64,000 nucleotides of DNA from positions 62,001 to 126,000 of the forward strand of contig JAEWGT010000003.1 of NCBI GenBank assembly GCA_023388175.1, given 5' to 3'. This DNA comes from Pseudomonadota bacterium. Lineage in GTDB: Bacteria > Pseudomonadota > Alphaproteobacteria > Rhizobiales > Devosiaceae. The first letter of the stretch is position 1. Each line of letters opens with the position of its first letter. A model generated the notes under the pieces. That model saw nothing but the letters and a program-made list of their open reading frames with translations, ran no database searches and was not told the origin of the DNA. This document shows, piece by piece, positions 35,829 through 44,687 of the stretch. A program made the translations under genes and the position numbers.

Positions 35829-36344
35829 TCAGCCAGCCGCTCGCTTGGCAGCCTTGTCGAATTTCTTGATGACGCGGTCGCGCTTCAACCGGCTGAGATA
35901 GTCGATGTAGAGCACGCCATCGAGGTGGTCGAGCTCATGCTGGATGCACACGGCCAGCTTGCCCGAGGCGTCCTTGGTGACTTCATTGCCCTCGAGATCG
36001 GTATATTTCACCGTGACGTCATTGGGCCGCTCGACCTCGTAATAGAGCTCGGGAATGGAGAGGCAACCTTCCTCTGTCACCTGCAACTGATCGCCGAAAT
36101 GGGTGATTTCGGGATTGATCATCACCAGCGGGTCGGGCGCTTCGCCTTCACCGACCACATCCATCACCACGATGCGCTTCATCACCCCGATCTGTGGCGC
36201 AGCCAGGCCAATGCCCGGCGCGTCATACATGGTTTCCAGCATGTCCTTGGCCAGCGTCCTGATCTCCTCATCGACCTCGATGATGGGATCGCAGACGGCG
36301 CGCAGGCGCGCATCGGGAATGACAAGAATAGGGCGGATGGCCAT
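35829..36344 (-). CDS. def: Peptide deformylase
   Basis: Removes the formyl group from new proteins. 171 aa from the ATG at 36344, the usual length; an upstream ATG would add 26 untypical residues. Motif 1 is GIGLAAPQIG, motif 2 EEGCLSIP with the metal Cys, motif 3 QHELDHLDG with two His ligands and catalytic Glu. It acts on the product started by Fmt-charged initiator tRNA. Confidence 0.96.
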   Translation of the reverse strand: MAIRPILVIPDARLRAVCDPIIEVDEEIRTLAKDMLETMYDAPGIGLAAPQIGVMKRIVVMDVVGEGEAPDPLVMINPEITHFGDQLQVTEEGCLSIPELYYEVERPNDVTVKYTDLEGNEVTKDASGKLAVCIQHELDHLDGVLYIDYLSRLKRDRVIKKFDKAAKRAAG

Positions 36345-36476
36345 GGCATGAAGTCCGGCGGAAATGGGATTTCCCCCGATATGGCGATTTATGCCCCTGC
36401 GGTCAACAGCGGCACGGATCATTCCGGTCCTGACAAGAACATTTTGCGAACATCAGAATCGGGGTAACATGCACGC

Positions 36477-37868
36477 ATGAATGAGCTTGATCGTATTGTC
36501 TTTTCGCTGGGTGACGTGCCCGTCAGCCTTGCCGTGGTGCTGGTGGCCGCCGGGTTTCTGGCGCTGATGCTGGTCATTGCGCTGCTTGCCCGCTCTGCCC
36601 GGGCCAATGCGGCTCGTGTCGAGGCGGTGGCGCGGGACGCCGCGGATGGATTGCGCACCAACTTCCAGGAGCAGATCGCCGGACGGGACAGCCGCATCCG
36701 CGAACTGGAAGCGCAACTCGAGCGGGAGCGGGACAAGGGGACCAGCCTGCATGGCGAACTGACGGCCATGCGTACAAGGCTCGACGAGCAGGCGCGCCAG
36801 AACGAGGCCAATCTCAAGCGCTTCACCGATGCGCGCCAGCAGATGACCGACGAGTTCAAGGCCATTGCCGGGGACGTGCTGCGCAGCCACAGCGAAACAT
36901 TCTCCAAGCAGAACCGTGAGCAGGTCGACGTGCTGCTCAAGCCCTTGCAGGAAAAGATCGGTGAATTTCACAAGGGCCTGATCGAGGACCGCTCCGCCAT
37001 GGGCGAGCGCATCAGGGCCCTGGCCGAAAGCAATCTGCAGATCACCACCGAAGCGCAGAACCTGACCCGCGCACTCAAGGGCAACTCGCAGACCCAGGGC
37101 GCCTGGGGTGAGATGATCCTTTCGACCATCCTTGAGCAATCGGGCCTGCGCGAGGGCGAGCAATATATCACCCAGCAAAGCCATTCCGGCGAGGATGGGC
37201 AGAGGGTGCGCACCGATGTCGAAATCCGCATGCCCAATGGCGATGTGCTGGTGATCGATTCCAAGGTGTCGCTCACCGCTTTCGAAGCATTCGTGAATGC
37301 GCTCGAGGAGGACCGCGACCAGCATCTGCGCGCCCATATCGCCTCGGTGCGCAGCCACATCTCGACGCTGGGCGACAAGACCTATCATCGCGCCGCCAAA
37401 TCCAGCCTCGATTATGTGATGATGTTCGTGCCCATCGAATCCGCCTTGGCCACCGCCATCCAGAATGATGCCAAGCTCGTCGAATTCGGCATGTCCAAGG
37501 GCGTGATGCTGACGACGCCGACGACGCTGATGACCGTGTTGCGGACGGTGCGCAATGTCTGGGATATCGAGAAGCGTCACCAGAATGCCGAGGAAATCGC
37601 CGAGAGGGCAGGGGCGCTTTACGAGAAGGTCGCAGGCTTCCTGGGCACTATGGACCAGGTTGGTGACGCCATCGACAAGTCGCAGCGCGCCTATGCCAAG
37701 GCGAAGGACCAGTTGACCTCTGGACGCGGCAATGTGGTGCGGCAGGTCGAAATGCTGCGCGAACTCGGCGCCAAATCAAGCAAGCCGCTGCCGCAGGGTT
37801 GGGATGGCGGCAGCGAGGACAAGCCCGCGCTGCGTCTCGTCGGCGAAGAGCCTGGCGATCTCAACTAG
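36477..37868 (+). CDS. rmuC: RmuC-family DNA recombination protein
   Basis: 463 aa: one N-terminal membrane anchor (VPVSLAVVLVAAGFLALMLVIALLA), a long coiled coil at about residues 45-140, then the RmuC domain (GAWGEMILSTILEQSGLREG ... DVLVIDSKVSL), which has a restriction-nuclease-like fold. E. coli RmuC limits inversion between repeats. The final stop shares the CTAG tetranucleotide (37865-37868) with the convergent gene. Confidence 0.92.
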   Translation: MNELDRIVFSLGDVPVSLAVVLVAAGFLALMLVIALLARSARANAARVEAVARDAADGLRTNFQEQIAGRDSRIRELEAQLERERDKGTSLHGELTAMRTRLDEQARQNEANLKRFTDARQQMTDEFKAIAGDVLRSHSETFSKQNREQVDVLLKPLQEKIGEFHKGLIEDRSAMGERIRALAESNLQITTEAQNLTRALKGNSQTQGAWGEMILSTILEQSGLREGEQYITQQSHSGEDGQRVRTDVEIRMPNGDVLVIDSKVSLTAFEAFVNALEEDRDQHLRAHIASVRSHISTLGDKTYHRAAKSSLDYVMMFVPIESALATAIQNDAKLVEFGMSKGVMLTTPTTLMTVLRTVRNVWDIEKRHQNAEEIAERAGALYEKVAGFLGTMDQVGDAIDKSQRAYAKAKDQLTSGRGNVVRQVEMLRELGAKSSKPLPQGWDGGSEDKPALRLVGEEPGDLN

Positions 37869-38077
37869 GCCGCGCTCAATTCGCTTCGGCTCTTGAGCAC
37901 TTTGTCGCCGTCGTCTTGCTCGATGAGATAGGCGGGCTCTTTCGCACTGGCATCCCGCTTGATCTCGGAACCCTTGATCGTGCGGCTCACCGGCTGGGTG
38001 AACCGCTCGACGATCTTGCCCGATGCCGTGTTCGCCCCCCATTTCCACGTCACTTTCGAGCCCTTGCCCAGCGCCAT
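37865..38077 (-). CDS. Small DUF2945/hypervirulence-associated Tudor-like protein
   Basis: 70 aa reading MALGKGSKVTWKWGANTASG, then KIVERF and a C-terminal YLIEQDDGDKVLKSRSELSA. This fits the DUF2945 (Tudor-like beta-barrel) family, whose role is not known in bacteria. It ends tail to tail with rmuC, and both stops lie in one CTAG. Confidence 0.82.
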   Translation of the reverse strand: MALGKGSKVTWKWGANTASGKIVERFTQPVSRTIKGSEIKRDASAKEPAYLIEQDDGDKVLKSRSELSAA

Positions 38078-38172
38078 GTCGTTCTCTCCCGATCACTTTG
38101 TATCCAGCAGCGAACTCGCGCGGCCCCGCTCGCGTTCCAGAGCCGGAACCAATGTGAATGGGAGACAGGCTC

Positions 38173-38646
38173 ATGGCCCAGAATCACGACCATCCCGGCA
38201 GTCTCGTGCCGCAGGAAACCAATTTCGACAATGCCGACACGCCCGGCATTGCCCAGCCCTATAGCCAGAGCGAGATCGAGGAACTGCTTTATGGCGATGA
38301 CCGGCCGGTCGAAGATCGTGTGGCCCGCTTGCGCGAAATGCGCGATGAGCTGGCCGCTCGTGAGAGCGGGGATTTCGGCGATGAGGACCCCGCCGCCATG
38401 CTCGACGAAATCGAGCGCGCCATCGAGGAATTGCAGGGCGATGCCGACAATCTCGATGAGACCGGGGACACTGCGGCCGTCATGTCCGCCGACCCGGCAG
38501 ATCATCTCGATGCGCTTTCGCCCGACGATGTCGAAGCCCGCGAGGCGCTGACCGGAGAAGACGAATTCTACGAGGAAGAGGAGGACGGGCCGGTCGACGA
38601 CGACAATGTCTGGCAGGGCAGCAACGAGTTCAAGCCGGACATTTAG
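38173..38646 (+). CDS. Acidic protein of unknown function
   Basis: 157 aa from ATG 38173 (GGGAG upstream). Very acidic, with no membrane span: helical middle EIEELLYGDDRPVEDRVARLREMRDEL and MLDEIERAIEELQGD, and a C-terminal run GEDEFYEEEEDGPVDDDN. I do not recognise a family. It may bind a basic partner. Its stop overlaps the recR stop by four bases (TTAG, 38643-38646). Confidence 0.72.
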   Translation: MAQNHDHPGSLVPQETNFDNADTPGIAQPYSQSEIEELLYGDDRPVEDRVARLREMRDELAARESGDFGDEDPAAMLDEIERAIEELQGDADNLDETGDTAAVMSADPADHLDALSPDDVEAREALTGEDEFYEEEEDGPVDDDNVWQGSNEFKPDI

Positions 38647-39239
38647 ATGGCAGTTCGGGCCTTGAGGGCCTGACTGAGCGTGCCTTCGTCGAGATAGTCG
38701 AGCTCCCCGCCCACCGGGACGCCATGAGCCAGGCGGGTGATGGTGACGCCCGTTCCAGTGAGGCGGTCGGTGATGTAGTGGGCCGTGGTCTGGCCTTCCA
38801 CATTGGCATTCATGGCGAGCACGATTTCGCTGTAGTCGCCCGCCCGCGCGATGAGATTGTCGAGATTGAGCTCCTCGGGGCCGACGCCATCGAGGGGGGA
38901 CAATACGCCCCCCAGAACATGGTAGCGGACCTGACCGACCCCGGCCCGCTCAAGGGCCCAGAGGTCGCCAACATCTTCCACGACAATGAGAATCCCGCTT
39001 TCGCCCCGGCGTGGATCGGCACAGATCGAGCAGGGGCTGACCGTATCGACATTGCCGCAGATCTGGCAGCTTTTGACTGCCAGCACCGCCCGGTCAAGCG
39101 CTGCGGAAAGGGGCAGCATCAATTGCTCCTTGCGCTTGATAAGATGCAATACGGCGCGGCGGGCCGAGCGCGGGCCAAGGCCCGGCAGGCGTGCCAGAAG
39201 CTGGATCAGTTGTTCGATTTCCTGGCCGCCGGACGCCAT
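38643..39239 (-). CDS. recR: Recombination mediator protein RecR
   Basis: 198 aa for the RecFOR gap-repair pathway. HhH at LARLPGLGPRSARRAVLHL, a four-Cys zinc finger (CQICGNVDTVSPCSIC) and a Toprim domain (LIVVEDVGDLWALERAGVG). It follows ybaB and dnaX in the usual operon order. Confidence 0.96.
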   Translation of the reverse strand: MASGGQEIEQLIQLLARLPGLGPRSARRAVLHLIKRKEQLMLPLSAALDRAVLAVKSCQICGNVDTVSPCSICADPRRGESGILIVVEDVGDLWALERAGVGQVRYHVLGGVLSPLDGVGPEELNLDNLIARAGDYSEIVLAMNANVEGQTTAHYITDRLTGTGVTITRLAHGVPVGGELDYLDEGTLSQALKARTAI

Positions 39240-39309
39240 TTAAATGTCACCGCAGAAGGGAGTTGGTTAGCAGACTGTTAACGTCGAGCGCCGCCGGAAT
39301 CCGAAGGGG

Positions 39310-39633
39310 TCAGAACGGAAACTTCATGCCAGGCGGGATGGGCAGACCGGCCGTGACCTCGGCCATCCTGCGCTGCATTTCCACTTCGCTCTTGCCCTTG
39401 GCATCGGTGAAGGCGGCAACGATCAGATCTTCGATCACCTCAGCGTCGTCGGGATTGAGCAGGGTCGGATCGATCTTGATACCGCGCACGTCGCCCTTGC
39501 CGGACAGCGCAACGACGACCATGCCACCGCCCGAACGGCCCTCGACCACCATTTCGGCAAGCTCGGCCTGCATGGCCTCCATCTTGCCCTTCATTTCGCT
39601 GGCGGCCTTCATCATGCCCATGATGTCTTTCAT
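39310..39633 (-). CDS. YbaB/EbfC nucleoid-associated protein
   Basis: 107 aa with a Met/Lys-rich helical start (MKDIMGMMKAASEMKGKMEAMQAELAEMVVEGRSGGGMVVVALSGKGD), typical of the DNA-binding dimer family. Its ATG overlaps the dnaX stop (ATGA), so it is coupled to dnaX. It probably helps coat DNA; function in this group is not settled. Confidence 0.94.
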   Translation of the reverse strand: MKDIMGMMKAASEMKGKMEAMQAELAEMVVEGRSGGGMVVVALSGKGDVRGIKIDPTLLNPDDAEVIEDLIVAAFTDAKGKSEVEMQRRMAEVTAGLPIPPGMKFPF

Positions 39634-41384
39634 TCGTCGTCCTCTTCCTGTGGGGCGGGGGGCAGGTCTTCAACGCCGGCGGCATCCTCGCGCACCGACA
39701 CATTGACCAGTTTGGCCCCGGGAAATGTTTCCATTATGGCTTTGACCAGCGGATCGTCATGCGCAGCGGCGGTTGCCGCCTGCTGCCGCTGGTCCCTTTC
39801 CTGGCGTATGGTCAGGCCCTCGACCGGCCTGGTCGAGACGGTGACCAGCCAGCGCTGGCCCGTCCAGGTCTGCAGGCGCGCAGCCAGCGTATTGATGATG
39901 TCCGGATTGACGCCCTCGGACAGGGCAATTTCGATCCGGCCCTGTTCGAAAGAGACAGGGCGCATCTGGCTTTCCAGTGCCAACTTGACGAGGACGTCGC
40001 GCTTGGCTGCGGCCAGCGCGATGAGATCCTTGTAGCTGGTGATCGTCGCCAGAGCCGCTTGCGCAACGGCGACCGGGGCGGGATTGGGATTGGACACGGC
40101 CATGACCGGTTCGGCCTGCCTCTGAACCGCCTCCACCCGCATGGCCGACGCGCCGCCGGTCGGGCCGGACGGGCCGCGCGGCGGCAAAGCCGGTGCGCTG
40201 GGCGCGGCGGCGGGCAAGCTGCCTTGCTGGCTTAGCCTGGTGATCAATTCATCCGGGCTCGGCAGGTCGGCGGCATAGGCGAGGCGGATGAGCACCATTT
40301 CGGCAGCCTGCAATCCATTGCCGGCGCGCGCCACTTCCTCATTGCCCTTGAAGAGGATTTGCCAGGCCCGCGTCAAAGCCCGCATCGGCAGGCGATTGGC
40401 CAGATCGCGGCCGCGCGTGCGCTCGTCGGGCGTCAGCGCCGCATCGTCGGCTGCGGCCGGAACGACCTTGATGCGCGTGACCAGATGGGTGAATTCGGCG
40501 AGATCGGCCAGCATGGTCTGCGGATCGGCACCCAGATCATAAAGCTCGCGCAAGGCGGTCAAGGCTTCGGCAATGCGCCCGCCCATCAGGTCTTCGAACA
40601 GGTCGATGATGCGCGCCCGGTCGCCCAGCCCCAGCATGGTTTTCACCGTCGCGGCGCTGACCGTGCCATTGCCATGGGCAATGGCCTGATCGAGCAGGGA
40701 CAGCGAGTCGCGGGCCGAACCTTCGCCGGCGCGCACGATCATGGCCAGCGCGTCCGGCTCAAAGCCGATGCCTTCCTGCCCGAGGATTTTCTCCAGATAG
40801 GCCGACATGATCTCGGCCGGAATGCGGCGCAGGTCGAAACGCTGGCAGCGCGACAGGATGGTGATCGGAACCTTGCGGATTTCCGTGGTGGCGAAGATGA
40901 ACTTCACATAGGGCGGCGGCTCTTCCAGCGTCTTCAGCAGCCCGTTGAAGGCAGCCGTGGAGAGCATATGCACCTCGTCGATCACATAGACCTTGTAGGG
41001 CGCGGAAACCGGACCGTATTTGACCGAGTCGATGATCTCGCGGATATCGCCGATGCCGGTATTGGAGGCGGCGTCCATTTCCACGACGTCGACATGGCGG
41101 CCCTCGATAATGGCGCGGCAATGCACGCCCTCTTTTTCGAGGTCGAGGCTGGGATGGCGGCCGGTCTCGTCTTCATAGTTGAAGGCGCGGGCGAGAATGC
41201 GGGCCGTGGTGGTTTTGCCCACGCCGCGCACCCCGGTCATGATGAAAGCGTGGTGGATGCGGTTCTGGGCAAAGGCATTGCCCAGCGTCTGCACCATGGC
41301 GTCCTGCCCGACCAGGGTGGAGAAGTCGCGCGGGCGATATTTGCGCGCCAGCACCAGATAGGGGCTGCTTGCGGTCTCAGCCAT
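39630..41384 (-). CDS. dnaX: DNA polymerase III subunits gamma/tau
   Basis: 584 aa, clamp-loader ATPase. P-loop GVRGVGKTTTARILARAF, DEVHMLS Walker B, sensor SRCQRFDLRRI and arginine-finger segment GEGSARDSL. The four-cysteine zinc module of E. coli DnaX is reduced to a single Cys (EGVHCRAIIEGR), as in other alphaproteobacteria. The C-terminal part holds a Pro/Ala linker then a domain III-V-like tail. I see no sure A-rich frameshift site for a separate gamma. Confidence 0.95.
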   Translation of the reverse strand: MAETASSPYLVLARKYRPRDFSTLVGQDAMVQTLGNAFAQNRIHHAFIMTGVRGVGKTTTARILARAFNYEDETGRHPSLDLEKEGVHCRAIIEGRHVDVVEMDAASNTGIGDIREIIDSVKYGPVSAPYKVYVIDEVHMLSTAAFNGLLKTLEEPPPYVKFIFATTEIRKVPITILSRCQRFDLRRIPAEIMSAYLEKILGQEGIGFEPDALAMIVRAGEGSARDSLSLLDQAIAHGNGTVSAATVKTMLGLGDRARIIDLFEDLMGGRIAEALTALRELYDLGADPQTMLADLAEFTHLVTRIKVVPAAADDAALTPDERTRGRDLANRLPMRALTRAWQILFKGNEEVARAGNGLQAAEMVLIRLAYAADLPSPDELITRLSQQGSLPAAAPSAPALPPRGPSGPTGGASAMRVEAVQRQAEPVMAVSNPNPAPVAVAQAALATITSYKDLIALAAAKRDVLVKLALESQMRPVSFEQGRIEIALSEGVNPDIINTLAARLQTWTGQRWLVTVSTRPVEGLTIRQERDQRQQAATAAAHDDPLVKAIMETFPGAKLVNVSVREDAAGVEDLPPAPQEEDDE

Positions 41385-41510
41385 TGCGCGCCTCGCGCCG
41401 GATTTGGAATCTGCCTTCGTTCATGTCCCGACCATAGGGCAAGCCACAACCAACCGCAAAAGCCATGAGCCGATTTGCGGGGTGAAGAACCCTGTTGTGA
41501 ACAGATTGAG

Positions 41511-41607
41511 TAGGAGGCTGGCATCGACCCGTGAGGATCTCGTTGGGGCTGCTTCCTTCCGGACCTGACCCGGTTGGCGAGGAACACGTCCGCGCCAACC
41601 TCCCGAA
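41511..41607 (-). ncRNA. ffs: Signal recognition particle RNA, small bacterial type (4.5S)
   Basis: The minus strand reads GGTCAGGTCCGGAAGGAAGC, the conserved apical SRP54-binding domain, inside a long hairpin: 5' side gggaggttggcgcggacg, 3' side gtcgatgccagcctcc. Ends are estimated from this pairing (about 97 nt). It lies upstream of dnaX on the same strand. A promoter is visible just ahead (see 41612-41640). Confidence 0.95.
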
Positions 41608-41611
41608 GGGC

Positions 41612-41640
41612 TATATGCGGATTATTGGGTCGGGATGCAA
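41612..41640 (-). promoter_or_regulatory. Likely promoter of the SRP RNA
   Basis: On the minus strand TTGCAT (41635-41640) and CATATA (41612-41617) are separated by 17 nt, a sigma-70-like spacing. Transcription would start about 7 nt on, at the 5' end deduced for the RNA. Confidence 0.6.
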
Positions 41641-41739
41641 GGGGGAGGGTGATGAAGCAGCCCGCTACGGGGTGGGAAGGGGAATGGCGGGTCTTGGGTC
41701 AGCGGTGGGATTAACCGGCCATTCTCACAAAGGCAGATC

Positions 41740-41771
41740 GAGGACACCATGAGAGCTAAAGCGGTGTCCTC
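41740..41771. repeat. Perfect 9-bp inverted repeat downstream of chrA
   Basis: Arms gaggacacc (41740-41748) and ggtgtcctc (41763-41771) enclose atgagagctaaagc. On the minus strand it lies 18 nt after the chrA stop, so it may end that transcript, though no clear T-run follows. The loop holds ATGAGAGCT, also found in the conserved flank of the 52.3-kb repeat family. Confidence 0.6.
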
Positions 41772-41788
41772 ATCAGCTAGATCATTGC

Positions 41789-43156
41789 TCACGCCATTCC
41801 CGCGAAATGCAACGCGAGGCCGACTATCGCACAGCCTGCCAGCACGGTGACAGGGCCAAGCTTCAAGCGAAACACCGCGACAAGCGCGGCCAGCACCAGC
41901 GCAGCCGCCGCGAGATTGATCGAGGACCAGACGGGCACATCGAGGTCGAGCCCGAAGGACGCGATCGTCTGCACCTCCTCGAAGACCACGTGCAGACCGA
42001 ACCAGACCGCCAGGTTCAAAATCACGCCCACCACGGCGGCCGTGATCGCCGTCAGCGCCGCCGTCAGCACCTCGTTGTCGCGCAAGCGTTCGATGAATGG
42101 CGCTCCAAGGAAGATCCACAAAAAGCAGGGCATGAAGGTTACCCACGTCGTCAGCAGTCCGCCCAGGGTTCCCGCCACCAGCGGCGATAATCCGCCCCCA
42201 TCGCGGAACGCGCCCATGAAGCCCACGAACTGGGTGACCATGATCAGAGGACCGGGTGTCGTCTCGGCCATGCCAAGACCGTCCAGCATCTCGCCCGGCG
42301 CGAGCCAGCCGAAATTCTGTACCGCCTCCTGCGCGACATAGGCCAGCACCGCATAGGCTCCGCCGAAGGTGACGACCGCCATCAGGCTGAAAAAGCCCGC
42401 GATCTGGGCAAAAACGTTGGCCGGACCGAGCACGGCGAACAGCAGTGCTACCGGTGCCAGCCACAGTAGGAGGAACACCGCCGAAATCCGAAAAGCCCAG
42501 CCCCGGTTGACCTGCGTGTGTTCGGGCGACTCTTCGCCGAGCAGCGTGTCGGCGTCGTCGACCTGGCCGGTGCCGACCTTGCCGTGTCCGCCACCGTTTC
42601 GGAATGCAGGCAGGCCCGCGCGTGCACCGAAATACCCAATCAGGCCAGCGGCCAAAATGATTACCGGAAATGGCACGGCGAACCCGAAGATCGCGATGAA
42701 CGAGACGGCGGCGATGGCGACCATCGCATTGTTTTTGAGCGCGCGTGAACCGATGCGGATGACCGCTTGCACCACTATGGCCAGCACCGCCGCCTTGAGA
42801 CCAAAGAACAGCGCTTCGATCGGTCCGACATTGCCGTAAAGCGCATAGGCCCAGCTCAGCGCCATGATTGCGACGACGCCGGGGAGCACGAAGAGAGCAC
42901 CCGCGATGATGCCGCCGAGTGTGCGGTGCATCAGCCAGCCGATATAGACGGCAAGCTGCATGGCTTCGGGGCCTGGCAGCAGCATGCAATAGTTGAGCGC
43001 ATGCAGAAACCGCTTCTCGCCCAACCAGCGCTGCTCCTCTACGAGAATGCGGTGCATGAGCGCGATCTGGCCTGCAGGGCCGCCAAAGCTCAGGAGTCCG
43101 ATGCGGGTCCAGATACGGGTGGCCTCGGCCAGTGAGGGGTAAGCGCGGTCCTGCAT
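41789..43156 (-). CDS. chrA: Chromate efflux transporter ChrA
   Basis: 455 aa, CHR-family, with duplicated halves. The first half has IGLLSFGGPAGQIALMHRILVEEQRWL and LNYCMLLPGPEAMQLAVYIGWLMH, the second VTFGGAYAVLAYVAQEAVQNFGWL and MAETTPGPLIMVTQFVGFMGA; both are signature pieces of the long ChrA form. It exports chromate across the inner membrane. Its ATG overlaps the stop of the rhodanese-ChrB gene by one base, so the two form an operon. Confidence 0.94.
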   Translation of the reverse strand: MQDRAYPSLAEATRIWTRIGLLSFGGPAGQIALMHRILVEEQRWLGEKRFLHALNYCMLLPGPEAMQLAVYIGWLMHRTLGGIIAGALFVLPGVVAIMALSWAYALYGNVGPIEALFFGLKAAVLAIVVQAVIRIGSRALKNNAMVAIAAVSFIAIFGFAVPFPVIILAAGLIGYFGARAGLPAFRNGGGHGKVGTGQVDDADTLLGEESPEHTQVNRGWAFRISAVFLLLWLAPVALLFAVLGPANVFAQIAGFFSLMAVVTFGGAYAVLAYVAQEAVQNFGWLAPGEMLDGLGMAETTPGPLIMVTQFVGFMGAFRDGGGLSPLVAGTLGGLLTTWVTFMPCFLWIFLGAPFIERLRDNEVLTAALTAITAAVVGVILNLAVWFGLHVVFEEVQTIASFGLDLDVPVWSSINLAAAALVLAALVAVFRLKLGPVTVLAGCAIVGLALHFAGMA

Positions 43157-43977
43157 CAGTCTGCCTTGGGCTTGTTGGTGGGCCAGTTGTGGGTCTCGTC
43201 GGTCGCGTCGCGCGCCCAGCGGTAGAAGGCGTCGTAAAGCAGCATGCCGGCCTCGAGTTGCTCCAGATCATCGGAGTACATCCGCGACAGGCCAAGCGAC
43301 GCGGCAAGCAGCCCGGCCGCCTCGGGCGCCAGATCAAGCCGCGCCGTATCCGCACCGCGCACGATGGCTGCCAGCCGGTCGAGCGCTGGAATAGTCAGGC
43401 CGAACTCGGCCAGCATCACATCGAACGTGCAAAGCTCGCTGCGGTGGCTCCAGAACACGCCTTCGATGTCGAAGGGCGCGGCGTTGTAGCGTTCGGCAAC
43501 GCCCACTACCTCTGCGGGCGCGACGAATAGTATGATCGCGCGCGGATCGAGAAATCGCCGGATCAACCAGGGGCACGCAATGCGGTCGATCTTGGGACGT
43601 GACCGCGTAACCCAGATCGTCCGGCCCTGCGCATCGCGCGCCGGAAGCTTCCCAGGATCGATCAGCGGCAGCGCGGCCGACCGCCAGGCTTCGAACCCGC
43701 CCTCGAGATATTCCGATGGGCACTTCTCGGCGCGCAGCCAGGCGGCCGTCCCCTGGCTGCGCCGGTGACCGGCCTGACAGATAGCTATAGACGGCTGCCC
43801 GCCGAGCTGCGGCACGAGGTCGGTAAGCGCCCGGTCGTCGATCCGGGTAGCCCCCGGAAGCAACCGCGGATCGGCGGCGAAGTCTTCTTCCGAACGCACA
43901 TCGAGCAAGAGCGGTGCGCGGGGCGTTCCGATGATGCGGGTGAGTTTATCGAATGAAATGGCATTTGGCGCAGGCAT
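43156..43977 (-). CDS. Rhodanese-ChrB fusion protein (chromate resistance)
   Basis: 273 aa. Residues 1-95 are a rhodanese domain (LLLDVRSEEDFAADPRLLPGA) with active Cys67 in CQAGHRR. Residues 115-265 are a ChrB-type domain (WVTRSRPKIDRIACPWLIRRFLDPRAIILFV, FDIEGVFWSHRSELCTFDVML). Stand-alone ChrB proteins sense or modify chromate resistance; here the ChrB part lacks the usual N-terminal winged-helix domain, so it is probably an accessory enzyme rather than the regulator. Confidence 0.85.
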   Translation of the reverse strand: MPAPNAISFDKLTRIIGTPRAPLLLDVRSEEDFAADPRLLPGATRIDDRALTDLVPQLGGQPSIAICQAGHRRSQGTAAWLRAEKCPSEYLEGGFEAWRSAALPLIDPGKLPARDAQGRTIWVTRSRPKIDRIACPWLIRRFLDPRAIILFVAPAEVVGVAERYNAAPFDIEGVFWSHRSELCTFDVMLAEFGLTIPALDRLAAIVRGADTARLDLAPEAAGLLAASLGLSRMYSDDLEQLEAGMLLYDAFYRWARDATDETHNWPTNKPKAD

Positions 43978-44229
43978 GAGCGTTCCTCCGTTGCCGGGTT
44001 GATATGGAACGCGATCTTCAGCTGACGCCTCGTGGGGAGTTCGCAGCCCCCATGCACGTCTATTACCGGCGGCCGGTGCTTTTCGTCAACATGACTTGGC
44101 GGTCAAAGACCATATATCGCTTCCGCGAAATGGCAGCTCCCAGGAGCGAGTTGAGAACCGCTTAATGACCGGAATGGCGTCGTAGGCGGAACTGGCTGGT
44201 GCTGCGGGCGCGTGTCGTCGTCATGCCGT
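43978..44229. other. Gene-free region upstream of chromate pair
   Basis: About 250 nt between the chrB-like start and the end of the DUF1801 gene; both neighbours are on the minus strand. It must contain the chr promoter. I see no regulator gene, no tRNA and no clear palindrome of operator size. Confidence 0.5.
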
Positions 44230-44628
44230 TCACGACAGTCTGTCCAACTGCCCTTTCTTCCTGACCAGGTTTTTATAATCCCATTGCACGGTTCGCGCTT
44301 CTGCCAGCCATGCCTTGAGCTCGGCCTCGTCTATTGCCGTGACGGTCGTGTAGCGTTTTTCCGCTGCCTTGAATGTGCCTTCGACCGCCAGCCCCGGCGT
44401 TTTGAAGGATTGCCCGCTCCAGAACAGCAGGCGCACGCAATCCTTGAGCTTGCTGTAGCCGACCACTGGATTGCCTTGCAGAAACCAGACGGGATGGGCA
44501 TGCCAGATCCTGCTTTCGGCATCGGGCAAATGGCGGTCGATGATCTGCCGCAGCGCGTCGCAGATCAACCGGTCCTCGTCCGCCCGGGCGGCATTGTAGT
44601 CGGCAATACTGGCAGGTTTTTCGGCCAT
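44230..44628 (-). CDS. DUF1801 domain protein (YdhG-like)
   Basis: 132 aa from ATG 44628 (GGAGG upstream). Segments RLICDALRQIIDRHLPDAESRIWHAHPVWFLQGNPVVGYSKLKDCVRLLFWSGQSF match the DUF1801/YdhG family, which has a frataxin/ITP-like fold and unknown role. C-terminal basic tail KNLVRKKGQLDRLS. Confidence 0.8.
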   Translation of the reverse strand: MAEKPASIADYNAARADEDRLICDALRQIIDRHLPDAESRIWHAHPVWFLQGNPVVGYSKLKDCVRLLFWSGQSFKTPGLAVEGTFKAAEKRYTTVTAIDEAELKAWLAEARTVQWDYKNLVRKKGQLDRLS

Positions 44629-44687
44629 GGTGGCCCTCCACATGGTTCAGTATAGCGACGATCCCATGGCGGGTCTTTCGACACCGA

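Noticed and set aside
41622..43355. 577-codon minus-strand frame overlapping chrA and the rhodanese-ChrB gene
   Set aside because: It is in another frame of the same strand; chrA has the full family sequence and an ATGA-like coupling, whereas this product is Arg/Gly-rich with no family pattern.
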